A stretch of 64,000 bases of DNA from assembly GCA_964242415.1 (NCBI GenBank), contig CAXTAT010000027.1:18289-82288 (forward strand), written 5' to 3'. Numbering within the stretch: the stretch's first letter is position 1; each line of letters opens with the position of its first letter. Position numbers and translations under genes: made by a program. The notes under the pieces are model-generated. The model worked only from the letters and a program-made list of their open reading frames with translations. It was not told where the DNA came from and did no database searches. The stretch is from DASWOJ01 sp964242415 (GTDB taxonomy: Bacteria > Pseudomonadota > Alphaproteobacteria > Acetobacterales > Acetobacteraceae). This document shows positions 9,062 to 16,914 of the stretch, in pieces.

Positions 9062-9080
9062 ATCCATGCAACAACGCCGC
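9062..9080 (+). repeat. 19-bp direct repeat, copy 1
   Basis: ATCCATGCAACAACGCCGC is repeated exactly at 11031-11049. The two copies bracket the HpaB scrap and the flavin monooxygenase gene. Surrounding bases (TTGCAA a few bases upstream) are also similar in both copies. Confidence 0.7.
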
Positions 9081-9129
9081 GGTTTGCAGCCGACCGGCAG
9101 CGGCCCTCTGGTGTCGCCATGGTTGGCGC

Positions 9130-9288
9130 ATGTGCGGTGCCGTGCTGCATGTCATGGATACGGGCACCGATGTCGGCCAGCGGCCTGAACATTGGATGGG
9201 TGGTCACCCCGCGGACTCGGTTGCTGTTAATATCGATGACCCGGCCGTCACGGACGCCGCCGCTGTATTGCTGCCCGGTGCGGATCAT
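9130..9288 (-). pseudogene. Fragment of 4-hydroxyphenylacetate 3-hydroxylase (HpaB) family protein
   Basis: About 53 codons read RTGQQYSGGVRDGRVI, then VTTHPMFRPL and ARIHDMQHG. This is the pattern of the N-terminus of HpaB-type flavin-dependent aromatic hydroxylases (G-x-QY-x-x-x-x-x-DGR, then V-x-x-V-x-x-HP-x-F). Nothing recognisable of the remaining roughly 450 residues is present, so it is a stub. It lies between the transporter operon and the LLM monooxygenase. The match is by recalled family pattern only. Confidence 0.55.
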
Positions 9289-9388
9289 GCGCTGGCCCCC
9301 CGGTTGGCGCCGGTGCATGCAGCAACAGGGCCGTACTGCAACAGGTGGCATCGATCTTGCCTGCTTGCGGCCAGCACGGAGCGCCGGC

Positions 9389-10732
9389 ATGGCCAAGACG
9401 AAGATGCACCTGGGGTTCGATTTTTCATACACGCACATGGGCGGGCGATGGCGGCTGCCGGGCGCGTGGCCCGGGCGCAGCTTCCCCGATGTGGAGATGT
9501 ACGAGGACGTGGCCCGGATCGCCGAGCGCGGCTTGCTGGACATGATCTTCTCGGGTGACGGCACGGGGGTGCCCGACACCTGGCGCGGCTCGCGGGACGG
9601 CGCCGTGGAGTGGGGGATGAACTGGCCGCGCCAGGATCTGAGCCCGATCATGGTCGCGATGTCGCGCGTGACGAAGCGGGTGGGCTATGGCCTGACCTAT
9701 TCCAGCACGTTCATGCACCCGTACTACATGGCGCGGCTGATGAATTCGCTGGACCATGTGACCGGCGGGCGGATCGCCATGAACCTGGTCACGTCCACGC
9801 GCCGGTCGGACGCAGCCAATTTCGGCTTCGACGAGCTGATGGAGCACGGCGCGCGCTACGACCGGATGGAGGAGTTCGTCGATGTCTGCCGCAAGCTGTG
9901 GGATTCGGTCGGCGCGGACGCGATGCTGTGGGACCACGAGACCGGCCGCGTCGGCAACCCGGCGAGCATCGGCGACGTCAGCCATCGCGGGCGCTTCTTC
10001 AAGGTGGACGGGCCGCTGAACACCCCACCCTCGCCCCAGGGGCGCCCGGTGATCGTGCAGGCTGGCGGCTCGCCCCGGGGCATCCGGGCCAGCGCGTATG
10101 TGTCGGACGTGGTGTTCGGCGGCGACATGCCGCTGGCGCTGCAGGTCAGGCAGCGGGCCGCGCTGGATGCGGCGTTGACCGATCTGGGGCGGGACCCGGC
10201 TGGCATGGGCATACTGTGGCAAACCCCGATCGTGGTGCGGGAGACGACGCGCCAGGCGATGGCGCAGCGGGACCTGCTGCTGACGGCGGTGCCGCGTGAG
10301 GCGGTCGGGGTGTACCTGTCCTATAATGCTGGGTATGACTTCTCGAAACTGCCGGGGCGCTTCACCCTGGCGGCGCTGCAGGCGGAGATCGTGGCGAGCA
10401 ATGCCTCGCCGGTGGGGTTCGTCCACCAACTGGCGCTGAAGATCGGCGCGGAGACGGAGATATCCCGCGAGGAGTTCTTCGATCACGGCGTGAAGGAGGC
10501 GACGAGCTGGGAGGAGACGGTGGCCGGCAGCGCCAAGGATGTCGCGGACATATTGGAGGAGCGGTTCGAGGCCACGGGCAGCCGGGGCGGCTTCATGCTG
10601 GGGCATATCACGTCGCTGCCGCGGGATTTGGAGACGATCGCGGACCTGCTGGTGCCGGAGCTGCAGCGCCGGGGGCGGTTCCGGACGGAGTACCGCTACA
10701 AGCTGCTGCGGGAGAATCTGTTGGATTCGTAG
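9389..10732 (+). CDS. FMN-dependent LLM-class monooxygenase (NtaA/SnaA/DszA-like)
   Basis: A 447-residue flavin monooxygenase of the nitrilotriacetate monooxygenase component A group. Landmarks are the N-terminal strand KMHLGFDFSYTH, the W-rich segment GAWPG, ARIAERGLLDMIFSGDG, LNSLDHVTGGRIAMNLVTS and a C-terminal FMLGH-type segment. Such enzymes use FMNH2 from a separate reductase to oxidise N- or S-containing organics; no reductase gene is nearby. The start at 9389 (MAKTKMHLG) fits the family; the open frame extends further upstream without homology and the ribosome site is weak. It is divergent from the peptide-type ABC operon. Confidence 0.9.
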   Translation: MAKTKMHLGFDFSYTHMGGRWRLPGAWPGRSFPDVEMYEDVARIAERGLLDMIFSGDGTGVPDTWRGSRDGAVEWGMNWPRQDLSPIMVAMSRVTKRVGYGLTYSSTFMHPYYMARLMNSLDHVTGGRIAMNLVTSTRRSDAANFGFDELMEHGARYDRMEEFVDVCRKLWDSVGADAMLWDHETGRVGNPASIGDVSHRGRFFKVDGPLNTPPSPQGRPVIVQAGGSPRGIRASAYVSDVVFGGDMPLALQVRQRAALDAALTDLGRDPAGMGILWQTPIVVRETTRQAMAQRDLLLTAVPREAVGVYLSYNAGYDFSKLPGRFTLAALQAEIVASNASPVGFVHQLALKIGAETEISREEFFDHGVKEATSWEETVAGSAKDVADILEERFEATGSRGGFMLGHITSLPRDLETIADLLVPELQRRGRFRTEYRYKLLRENLLDS

Positions 10733-11158
10733 GGCGGGTGAAGCCCACCGCTTGGCCCGGCGGCAGACTGTCTCCCTAGCCCAGCGCCACCCTGACGCGG
10801 CCGTCGTCGTGCCACCGCGGTCCATGGCGGTGCCGGGCGAGACGGGCGAACGTGCCCCGACGCCGTGCGACCGCCGCCTCCAGGGCATCGCCGGGCACGG
10901 CCGCATGGGCTGGCAGGCGGCTTCAGGCAACACGCGCGCTCACGCCGAGGCGGCTGTCGCGAGATGTAACCAGGTGATCGGGGAAGCAACAAACCTCCTG
11001 CATTGCCCCTGGCTGCGGCGCTATTGCAACATCCATGCAACAACGCCGCAGCGCGCCACAAAGTTATTTTACTGTTTACGCGGGTGTGCTAATTGACTGT
11101 CAATAAGAAGCCTGGAAAGGCCCCCGACCACTTTAACGGGGAACATAGGGGGAGGGTC
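10733..11158. other. Intergenic region, no supported gene
   Basis: This 426-bp stretch holds the second 19-bp repeat (11031) and an AT-richer segment near 11055-11095 that is the likely promoter area for the sugar ABC operon. A minus-strand frame around 10790-10900 has gene-like codon use but no family I recognise. Confidence 0.4.
11031..11049 (+). repeat. 19-bp direct repeat, copy 2
   Basis: Exact copy of 9062-9080, about 1.97 kb downstream and 110 bp upstream of the next operon's first gene. Confidence 0.7.
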
Positions 11159-12145
11159 ATGCGAATGAACGACCAAACGTCGTCTGCTCGGAGCAGAATG
11201 CTGCGCCGGGCTATCTTGGTAGGCGCAGTGGGCCTGTCCCTATGCCCGGCCGCTCAGGCGGCCGACAAGAAGTCGCTCTATTTCGTCGTCAATGGTGCAT
11301 CCGATTTCTGGAAGGCGGCCGAGGCGGGCGTCAAGAAGGCCCAGGGCGAACTTCCCAACTATACCCTCGCGTTGAAATATCCCGAGCAGTCCTCTGCGGC
11401 GATGCAGAACCGCCTGATGGACGACCTCGTGGCCGGCGGCGCCGCGGGCATCATGGTGAGCGCCGTCGATCCCAAGACGCAGATCGACGAGCTCAACAAG
11501 GTCGGCGGCAGCACCGTCCTGTTCACCACCGACAGCGACGCACCCAGCTCCAAACGCATTGCCTATATCGGCTCGTCCAACGTCGAGGCGGGCAAGCAGG
11601 CCGGCGAATTGATGAAGAAGGCGATGCCGCAGGGCGGCAAGTGCATGGGCTATGTCGGCCTGCCCGGCGCCGACAATGCCCGTGAGCGCGTCGAGGGCAT
11701 CAAGGCGGCAATCGCCGGCACCAAGATCACGCTGGTGGACGTCCGCGCCGACGACATCGATCAGCCCCGCGCCAAGCGCAACGTCGAGGATACGCTGACC
11801 GCCGACCCCAGCATCAACTGCATGGTCGGCATATATTCCTACAATACCCCGCAGATCTACAACGCCCTCAAGGAGGCTGGCAAGCTCGGGCAGATCAAGG
11901 TCATCGGCTTCGACGAGGACCAGGTGACCCTCGGCGGCGTCAAGGAAGGCACCATCGTGGGCACTGTCGTGCAGCAGCCGTACGAGTGGGGCTATCAGGG
12001 CATGAAGGACATGGCCAAGTACATCGAGGGCGATGAGACCTTCGTGCCGGCCAACCACCTGATGATCATTCCCACGAAGATCATCGAGAAGGACAACGTC
12101 GACGCCTTTGCGGCCGAGCTGAGGGAGCGACAGGGCAAGAAGTAG
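11159..12145 (+). CDS. Sugar ABC transporter substrate-binding protein (periplasmic-binding family, RbsB-like)
   Basis: A 328-residue secreted protein. A twin-Arg-free signal peptide (RRAILVGAVGLSLCPAAQA) is followed by a type I periplasmic-binding fold: YFVVNGASDFWKAAEAGVKKA, SAVDP, YIGSSNVEAGKQAGELM and KVIGFDEDQVTLGGVKEG. This is the arrangement of RbsB-like binding proteins for pentoses or hexoses. The start at 11159 is preceded by GGGGGAGGG; a second ATG two codons later is equally possible. It is followed by a hairpin, then the ATPase and permease genes, forming a complete importer. The sugar is not identifiable. Confidence 0.93.
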   Translation: MRMNDQTSSARSRMLRRAILVGAVGLSLCPAAQAADKKSLYFVVNGASDFWKAAEAGVKKAQGELPNYTLALKYPEQSSAAMQNRLMDDLVAGGAAGIMVSAVDPKTQIDELNKVGGSTVLFTTDSDAPSSKRIAYIGSSNVEAGKQAGELMKKAMPQGGKCMGYVGLPGADNARERVEGIKAAIAGTKITLVDVRADDIDQPRAKRNVEDTLTADPSINCMVGIYSYNTPQIYNALKEAGKLGQIKVIGFDEDQVTLGGVKEGTIVGTVVQQPYEWGYQGMKDMAKYIEGDETFVPANHLMIIPTKIIEKDNVDAFAAELRERQGKK

Positions 12146-12197
12146 CCGTTCAGGTTACGATTGTCGGTCACGCGGACGGGGGCCGAAGACCCCTTCG

Positions 12198-12259
12198 CCC
12201 CGCTTGCGGGGAGGGGGTGTGCGATGCGGGGTTGAGGGGAGCTTCGATACCCCTCAACC
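12198..12259 (+). promoter_or_regulatory. Two hairpins between binding-protein and ATPase genes
   Basis: The first hairpin is CCCCGC-TT-GCGGGG at 12198-12211. The second is a perfect 10-bp stem (GGTTGAGGGG at 12230-12239 with CCCCTCAACC at 12250-12259) and a 10-base loop. There is no U-tract, so this is more likely an mRNA-stabilising or REP-type element than a terminator. Such hairpins often let the binding protein be made in excess over the membrane components. Confidence 0.65.
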
Positions 12260-12320
12260 GGTTTGCAGCCACCTTCTCCCTGCGAGCAGGGCGAAGGCGA
12301 ACACAATCGGTGCTGGATTG

Positions 12321-13826
12321 ATGGCCGAGCCCTTCCTTCAACTGCAGTCCATCAGCAAGTCCTATTCCGGCGTGCAGGCGCTGCAGGATGTGAGCTTCCG
12401 CATCGACGCCGGCGAGATCGTCGGCCTCATCGGCGAGAACGGCGCCGGCAAGTCCACCCTGATGAAGGTGCTCGGCGGCGTCGTCGAGCCGAGCGCGGGC
12501 TCGATCCGGATCGCCGGGCAGGATCATGCTGCTCTGAGCGTGACCCAGTCGCTCGCCGCCGGGGTCGCGTTCGTGCACCAGGAACTGAACCTGTTCGACA
12601 ACCTCGACGTCGCGGCGAACGTGTTCATCGGCCGGGAGCCGCGCGGCTTCGGTCCGCTCCAACTGATCGACCGCAAGGCGCTGCGCCTGCGCGTCACCCC
12701 GCTGCTGCGGCGCCTGGGCTGCGACTTCGCCGCCGACACGCCCGTCTCCGACCTGTCGATCGCGCAGTGCCAGATGCTGGAGATCGTGAAGGCGCTGTCG
12801 CTCGACGCCAAGCTCATCATCATGGACGAGCCGACCTCCAGCCTGACGCTGACCGAAACCGGCCGCCTGCTCGATGTGCTGGCCGACCTCAAGGCGGGTG
12901 GCGTGGCCATCATCTTCATCTCGCACCGGCTGAACGAGGTCGAGCAGTGCGCCGACCGCGTCGTCGTGCTGCGCGATGGCGTGGTGGTCGGCACCCTCGA
13001 CCGCGCCGCGATCAAGCACGACGCCATGATCAAGCTGATGATCGGCCGCGATCTCAAGACCCTTTATACGCCGCCCAAGGCGGCGCCGACCGCCCCGCTG
13101 CTCGACCTCGACAACCTGGCCACCCCCGCCTACCCCGGCCGCCCGGTGACGATCGGGCTGCGCGGCGGCGAGATCCTGGGGCTTGGCGGCCTGGTGGGCG
13201 CCGGCCGCACCGAACTCGCCCGGGTGATCTTCGGCATCGATCCGCCGGCGGGCGGTTCGCTCAAGGTCGATGGCAGGCCGATCCGCATCCGCTCGCCGCG
13301 CGACGCCATCGCGCGCGGCATCTACCTCATCCCCGAGGACCGCAAGAAGTCGGGGCTGATCCTTGAGGACTCGATCCTTGAGAACATCTCGCTCGCGAGC
13401 CTGCCGCGCTTCGCCAAGGCGAGCCTGGTCGATGGCGGGGCCGAGCACCGTAACGCCGAGGCGCAACGCCGCTCGCTGCGCATCAAGACACCCACGGTCG
13501 AGACGCGCGCGGGCTCGCTGTCCGGCGGCAACCAGCAGAAGGTGGTGCTCGGCAAATGGCTCTGCATGCAGCCCAAGGTCATCATCTTCGACGAGCCGAC
13601 GCGCGGCATCGACGTCGGCTCGAAGGCCGAGATCTACGCGCTCATGCGGGCGCTCGCCGATGCGGGCGTGGCGATCCTGATGATCTCGTCGGACATGGAG
13701 GAGGTGATCGGCGTCAGCGACAAGGTCGCGGTGATGCACGAGGGCGCCATCACCGGCGTGCTCGGCCGCGACCGGATGACCGAGGGCAACATCATGCGCC
13801 TGGCGGTGGGGAACACGCTGCAATGA
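12321..13826 (+). CDS. Sugar ABC transporter ATP-binding protein (double ABC domain, RbsA/MglA family)
   Basis: A 501-residue protein with two fused ABC domains. Domain 1 (about residues 6-240) has Walker A GENGAGKST, signature DLSIAQCQMLEI, Walker B IIMDEPTSSL and H-loop SHR. Domain 2 (about 255-500) has the degenerate Walker A GLVGAGRTELAR usual in this family, ending with SLSGGNQQKV and FDEPTRGIDVG. The start at 12321 (MAEPFLQLQSISKSYSGV) is the family N-terminus; in-frame sequence upstream overlaps the hairpin region and is ignored. It powers import with the adjacent binding protein and permease. Confidence 0.95.
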   Translation: MAEPFLQLQSISKSYSGVQALQDVSFRIDAGEIVGLIGENGAGKSTLMKVLGGVVEPSAGSIRIAGQDHAALSVTQSLAAGVAFVHQELNLFDNLDVAANVFIGREPRGFGPLQLIDRKALRLRVTPLLRRLGCDFAADTPVSDLSIAQCQMLEIVKALSLDAKLIIMDEPTSSLTLTETGRLLDVLADLKAGGVAIIFISHRLNEVEQCADRVVVLRDGVVVGTLDRAAIKHDAMIKLMIGRDLKTLYTPPKAAPTAPLLDLDNLATPAYPGRPVTIGLRGGEILGLGGLVGAGRTELARVIFGIDPPAGGSLKVDGRPIRIRSPRDAIARGIYLIPEDRKKSGLILEDSILENISLASLPRFAKASLVDGGAEHRNAEAQRRSLRIKTPTVETRAGSLSGGNQQKVVLGKWLCMQPKVIIFDEPTRGIDVGSKAEIYALMRALADAGVAILMISSDMEEVIGVSDKVAVMHEGAITGVLGRDRMTEGNIMRLAVGNTLQ

Positions 13827-13847
13827 AGACCCGGCAATGAGGACCCG

Positions 13848-14864
13848 ATGCTGAAGAAGGACCTGGGCCTGCTCCTGCTGATCCTGCTGGTCGGAACCAT
13901 CGTTGCGGTCATCAACCCGCGCTTCATCTCGCCGGTGAACCTTTCGAACACCGCCAACCTGATTGGCCTCTACGGCCTGTTCTCCATCGGCGAGGGGTTC
14001 GTCATCATCACCGGGGGCATCGACCTGTCGATCGGCTCGGTGTTCGCCCTGCTCGGGGTGATCTTCATCCAGCTCCTCTCCGGCTACGGGCTGAACTGGG
14101 TGGTGGCGACCGGCGTGATCATCATGCTGGGCGTGGTGATCGGGCTGCTGCATGGCTTCCTGGTCACCAAGGCGCGCCTGCAGCCCTTTGTGGTGACGCT
14201 GTGCGGCCTGCTCATCTACCGCGGCGTCGCCCGCTACTACACGGACGACGGCACCGCGGGCTTCGAGTTCGGCACCAGCTTCCCGACGCTCGAATGGCTG
14301 ACCACCGGGCGCGTCCACGGGGTGCCGAACAGCTTTACGGCCTTCGTGGTCGTGGCCCTGGTCATGGCCGTGGTGCTGCACCGCTCGGTGTTCGGCCGCT
14401 ACCTGTTTGCGGTCGGCAAGAACGAGGAGGCGGCCCGCTACTCGGGCATCGCCACGCGCACCGTGATCGTCTGGGCCTACGTGATCTGCTCGGGGCTGGC
14501 GGCGCTGTCGTCGGTGTACTTCGCCATGTACACGCGCTCGATCTCGCCCGCCTCGCACGGCACCTTCTACGAGCTATACGGCATCGCGGCCGCGGTGCTG
14601 GGCGGCTGCTCCCTGCGCGGCGGCGAGGGCTCCATCCTCGGCATCGCGCTCGGCGCCGTGCTGCTGCAGATCCTGCAGAACTTGGTGAACCTGCTCGGCA
14701 TCCCCTCTTCGCTGAACTACGCCGTGATGGGCACGGTGATCCTGATCGGCGCGCTGGCCGACGGACAACTGCAGCGCTTGCGTCGGACCCGAGTGACCCA
14801 GGGTGGCGCCGCGGGCGCCGTCGCGGCGGCAACTCCGCTGCCGCAGCTCGGGCATGACGGCTGA
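13848..14864 (+). CDS. Sugar ABC transporter permease (RbsC family)
   Basis: A 338-residue hydrophobic protein with about ten helices. Family landmarks include NLSNTANLIGLYGLFSIGEGFVIITGG, then GIDLSIGSVFAL, and GRYLFAVGKNEEAARYSGI in the cytoplasmic loop. It forms the channel of the importer at 11159-14864, 21 bp after the ATPase gene. The C-terminal tail after the last helix is Ala-rich and unconserved. No terminator-like stem follows; the convergent pbpC gene begins its stop at 14971. Confidence 0.94.
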   Translation: MLKKDLGLLLLILLVGTIVAVINPRFISPVNLSNTANLIGLYGLFSIGEGFVIITGGIDLSIGSVFALLGVIFIQLLSGYGLNWVVATGVIIMLGVVIGLLHGFLVTKARLQPFVVTLCGLLIYRGVARYYTDDGTAGFEFGTSFPTLEWLTTGRVHGVPNSFTAFVVVALVMAVVLHRSVFGRYLFAVGKNEEAARYSGIATRTVIVWAYVICSGLAALSSVYFAMYTRSISPASHGTFYELYGIAAAVLGGCSLRGGEGSILGIALGAVLLQILQNLVNLLGIPSSLNYAVMGTVILIGALADGQLQRLRRTRVTQGGAAGAVAAATPLPQLGHDG

Positions 14865-14970
14865 TGTGGCTTATCAGGTCCACCGGGCGGAGACGGGCTT
14901 GGCGACCAGGATCATGCGGGTGAGCACCGCGACTGGCCAATCTCATGGGGGCGGGCGCGGGGCAGGGGAC

Positions 14971-16914
14971 CTATTCCGCCACTAGCCGGACGTCCGCCGA
15001 GGCCGAATGGCCGGCCCGGTCCAGCACCGTGAGATGGACGAAGCCAGGCCCGTCGGGCGACCAGAGCGTGTGCAGTGCGGAAGGGAGCGGCCTGCCGTCT
15101 GCCAGCCAGCGGTAAGGCGGCTGGCCCCCGGCGGCGCGCAGGTCGATCGCCGCGGTCGCGTCATAGGCCAGGTCTACGTTGCCGGGCGGGAACATCATCC
15201 GCAACGCCGGCGGGCCGGACGCGCGGGCGAGCGCGGGGGCGACGGGCGCACGAGTAGTCACCGCCACCTCTGGCACCGGCGCTTCGGCCGGCAGCAGGCC
15301 GAACAGGTGGAACAGGACGGGCGCTGCGACGTCCCGGCCTGTGGCGCCCGGCAGCGGCGTATTGTCGCGGCGCCCAACCCAGACGACCACCGTGTAGCCC
15401 GGCGTGAAGCCCGCCGCCCAGGCATCGCGGAAGCCGTAGGACGTTCCTGTCTTGTAGGCGATTGGATGCGCCGGGTCGGGCGCGACACCGGGTGGCGCCG
15501 GCTGTGCACGCAGGATGGCAGCCACCTCGGCGGCTGCGCGCCGGCTGACCAGCGTCCCAGGGCTGACCAGTGTGCCAGGCTTGCCGGCGGTACCCACCAC
15601 AGTAGGCAGCCGGATGACCCCGCCATCTGCAAGGTCGGCGTAAAGCCCGGCCAGGTCGAACAGGCTGATCCCGGCGCCGCCCAGCGCCAGCGCCGCCGAT
15701 TGCCCGCCCCCCCGCGGCAACCGCAACCGCACGCCCGCACGCGCCACCGCGCTGCCGAACCGCGCCGGACCCAGTCGGGCCAGCAGGCGCACCGCCGGGC
15801 GGTTGAGCGACTGGCGCAGAGCCTCGGCCGCGGTCGTGGGGGCGTGGTCCATCCGGTCGAAGTCCCGCGGCGCATACCCGCCCAGGCGGAATTCATCGTC
15901 GGGCAGGATCGTGCCGGGTTCGGCCAGGCCGGCATCGAACGCCATCGCATAGATGAACGGCTTCAGCGCGGAGCCTGGCGAGCGATGGGCGCGCACCATG
16001 TCCACCATGCCGCCCGGCGCCATGCTTGCCCCGCCCAGATAGGCCAGCACGGCGCGGTCCCGGTTGCGGATGACGAGCGCCGCCAGGTCTGCATCCGCGC
16101 CAAGCCAGTGCAGCTCGCGCGTCGCCAACGTCTCCACTGCGGCTTGCAGGTCCGCGTCCAGCGTCGTCGTCGTGACACCCCTCCAGTGCCCGGCCAGGTG
16201 CCATGCCATCCTGGGCAGCCCTGCGCGCGTCACGGCCGTTCGCTCCGGCGGCTCCTGATCCCCCGCCGCGGCCAGCACGCGCGCGGCGCCCTGCCACGCG
16301 GCGTCGGGATGCAGGTCGGGACGGCGGCGCGTCGGGCTTTGCGGCAGCGAGACGATCAGCGCGGCCTGCGAGCGGGTGAGCGCCGCCGGCTCGCAGCCGA
16401 AATACAGCAGCGATGCCGTCCGCACGCCCTCGATATTGCCGCCCATCGGCGCCAGGGTGAGATACAGCCTGAGTATCTCGCCGCGCCCCAGATGCGCCTG
16501 CAACTGCAGCCCGCGCGCGATGTCGTGCAGCTTGCCCCAAACATTGCGCCGATGCGGCTCCAGCAGCCGGGCGACCTGCATCGCGATGGTCGAGCCGCCG
16601 GAGACGATGCGGCCGTGCGCCGCCAACTGGTCCGCCGCGCGCAGCAACGCCACCGGATCGACGCCGGGCATCAGCCAGAACCGCCGGTCTTCCCGCGCCA
16701 GCAGCAACGGCACGATGTCGCGCCCCACATCACCCGGCCCGGCGGCGAGGCGGACCGCCCCGTCCGCCGCCGGGCGCAGGTTCAGCACCCGGCCCGAAGC
16801 ATCGCGCAACTCCGCCGACAGCATGCCAGCCCGGCGAAAGTCGAGCGGCACCGCATGGTCAACCGCCAGCGCCACCCCCAGCAGCAGAAGCGCCACGACG
16901 GCCCAGCGCCGCAT
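14971..16914 (-). CDS. pbpC: Penicillin-binding protein 1C
   Basis: A 647-residue bifunctional peptidoglycan synthase. An N-terminal signal anchor (WAVVALLLLGVALAV) is followed by a GT51 glycosyltransferase domain with catalytic EDRRF near residue 75 and GGSTIAMQ. The transpeptidase has SxxK at SALK (Ser about 315), SLN about 369 and KTGTS about 488. The C-terminus carries a beta-sandwich BiPBP_C-type domain. Its ATG overlaps the stop of the macroglobulin gene (TGATG); a GTG one codon earlier is the alternative. pbpC beside an alpha-2-macroglobulin gene is a widespread arrangement thought to pair wall repair with protease trapping in the periplasm. Confidence 0.95.
   Translation of the reverse strand: MRRWAVVALLLLGVALAVDHAVPLDFRRAGMLSAELRDASGRVLNLRPAADGAVRLAAGPGDVGRDIVPLLLAREDRRFWLMPGVDPVALLRAADQLAAHGRIVSGGSTIAMQVARLLEPHRRNVWGKLHDIARGLQLQAHLGRGEILRLYLTLAPMGGNIEGVRTASLLYFGCEPAALTRSQAALIVSLPQSPTRRRPDLHPDAAWQGAARVLAAAGDQEPPERTAVTRAGLPRMAWHLAGHWRGVTTTTLDADLQAAVETLATRELHWLGADADLAALVIRNRDRAVLAYLGGASMAPGGMVDMVRAHRSPGSALKPFIYAMAFDAGLAEPGTILPDDEFRLGGYAPRDFDRMDHAPTTAAEALRQSLNRPAVRLLARLGPARFGSAVARAGVRLRLPRGGGQSAALALGGAGISLFDLAGLYADLADGGVIRLPTVVGTAGKPGTLVSPGTLVSRRAAAEVAAILRAQPAPPGVAPDPAHPIAYKTGTSYGFRDAWAAGFTPGYTVVVWVGRRDNTPLPGATGRDVAAPVLFHLFGLLPAEAPVPEVAVTTRAPVAPALARASGPPALRMMFPPGNVDLAYDATAAIDLRAAGGQPPYRWLADGRPLPSALHTLWSPDGPGFVHLTVLDRAGHSASADVRLVAE

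Noticed and set aside
12168..14558. A 796-codon minus-strand open frame opposite the sugar ABC genes
   Set aside because: Its composition (runs of His, Asp, Gln, Arg) is the mirror of high-GC codon bias; the + strand ATPase and permease have full motif sets.
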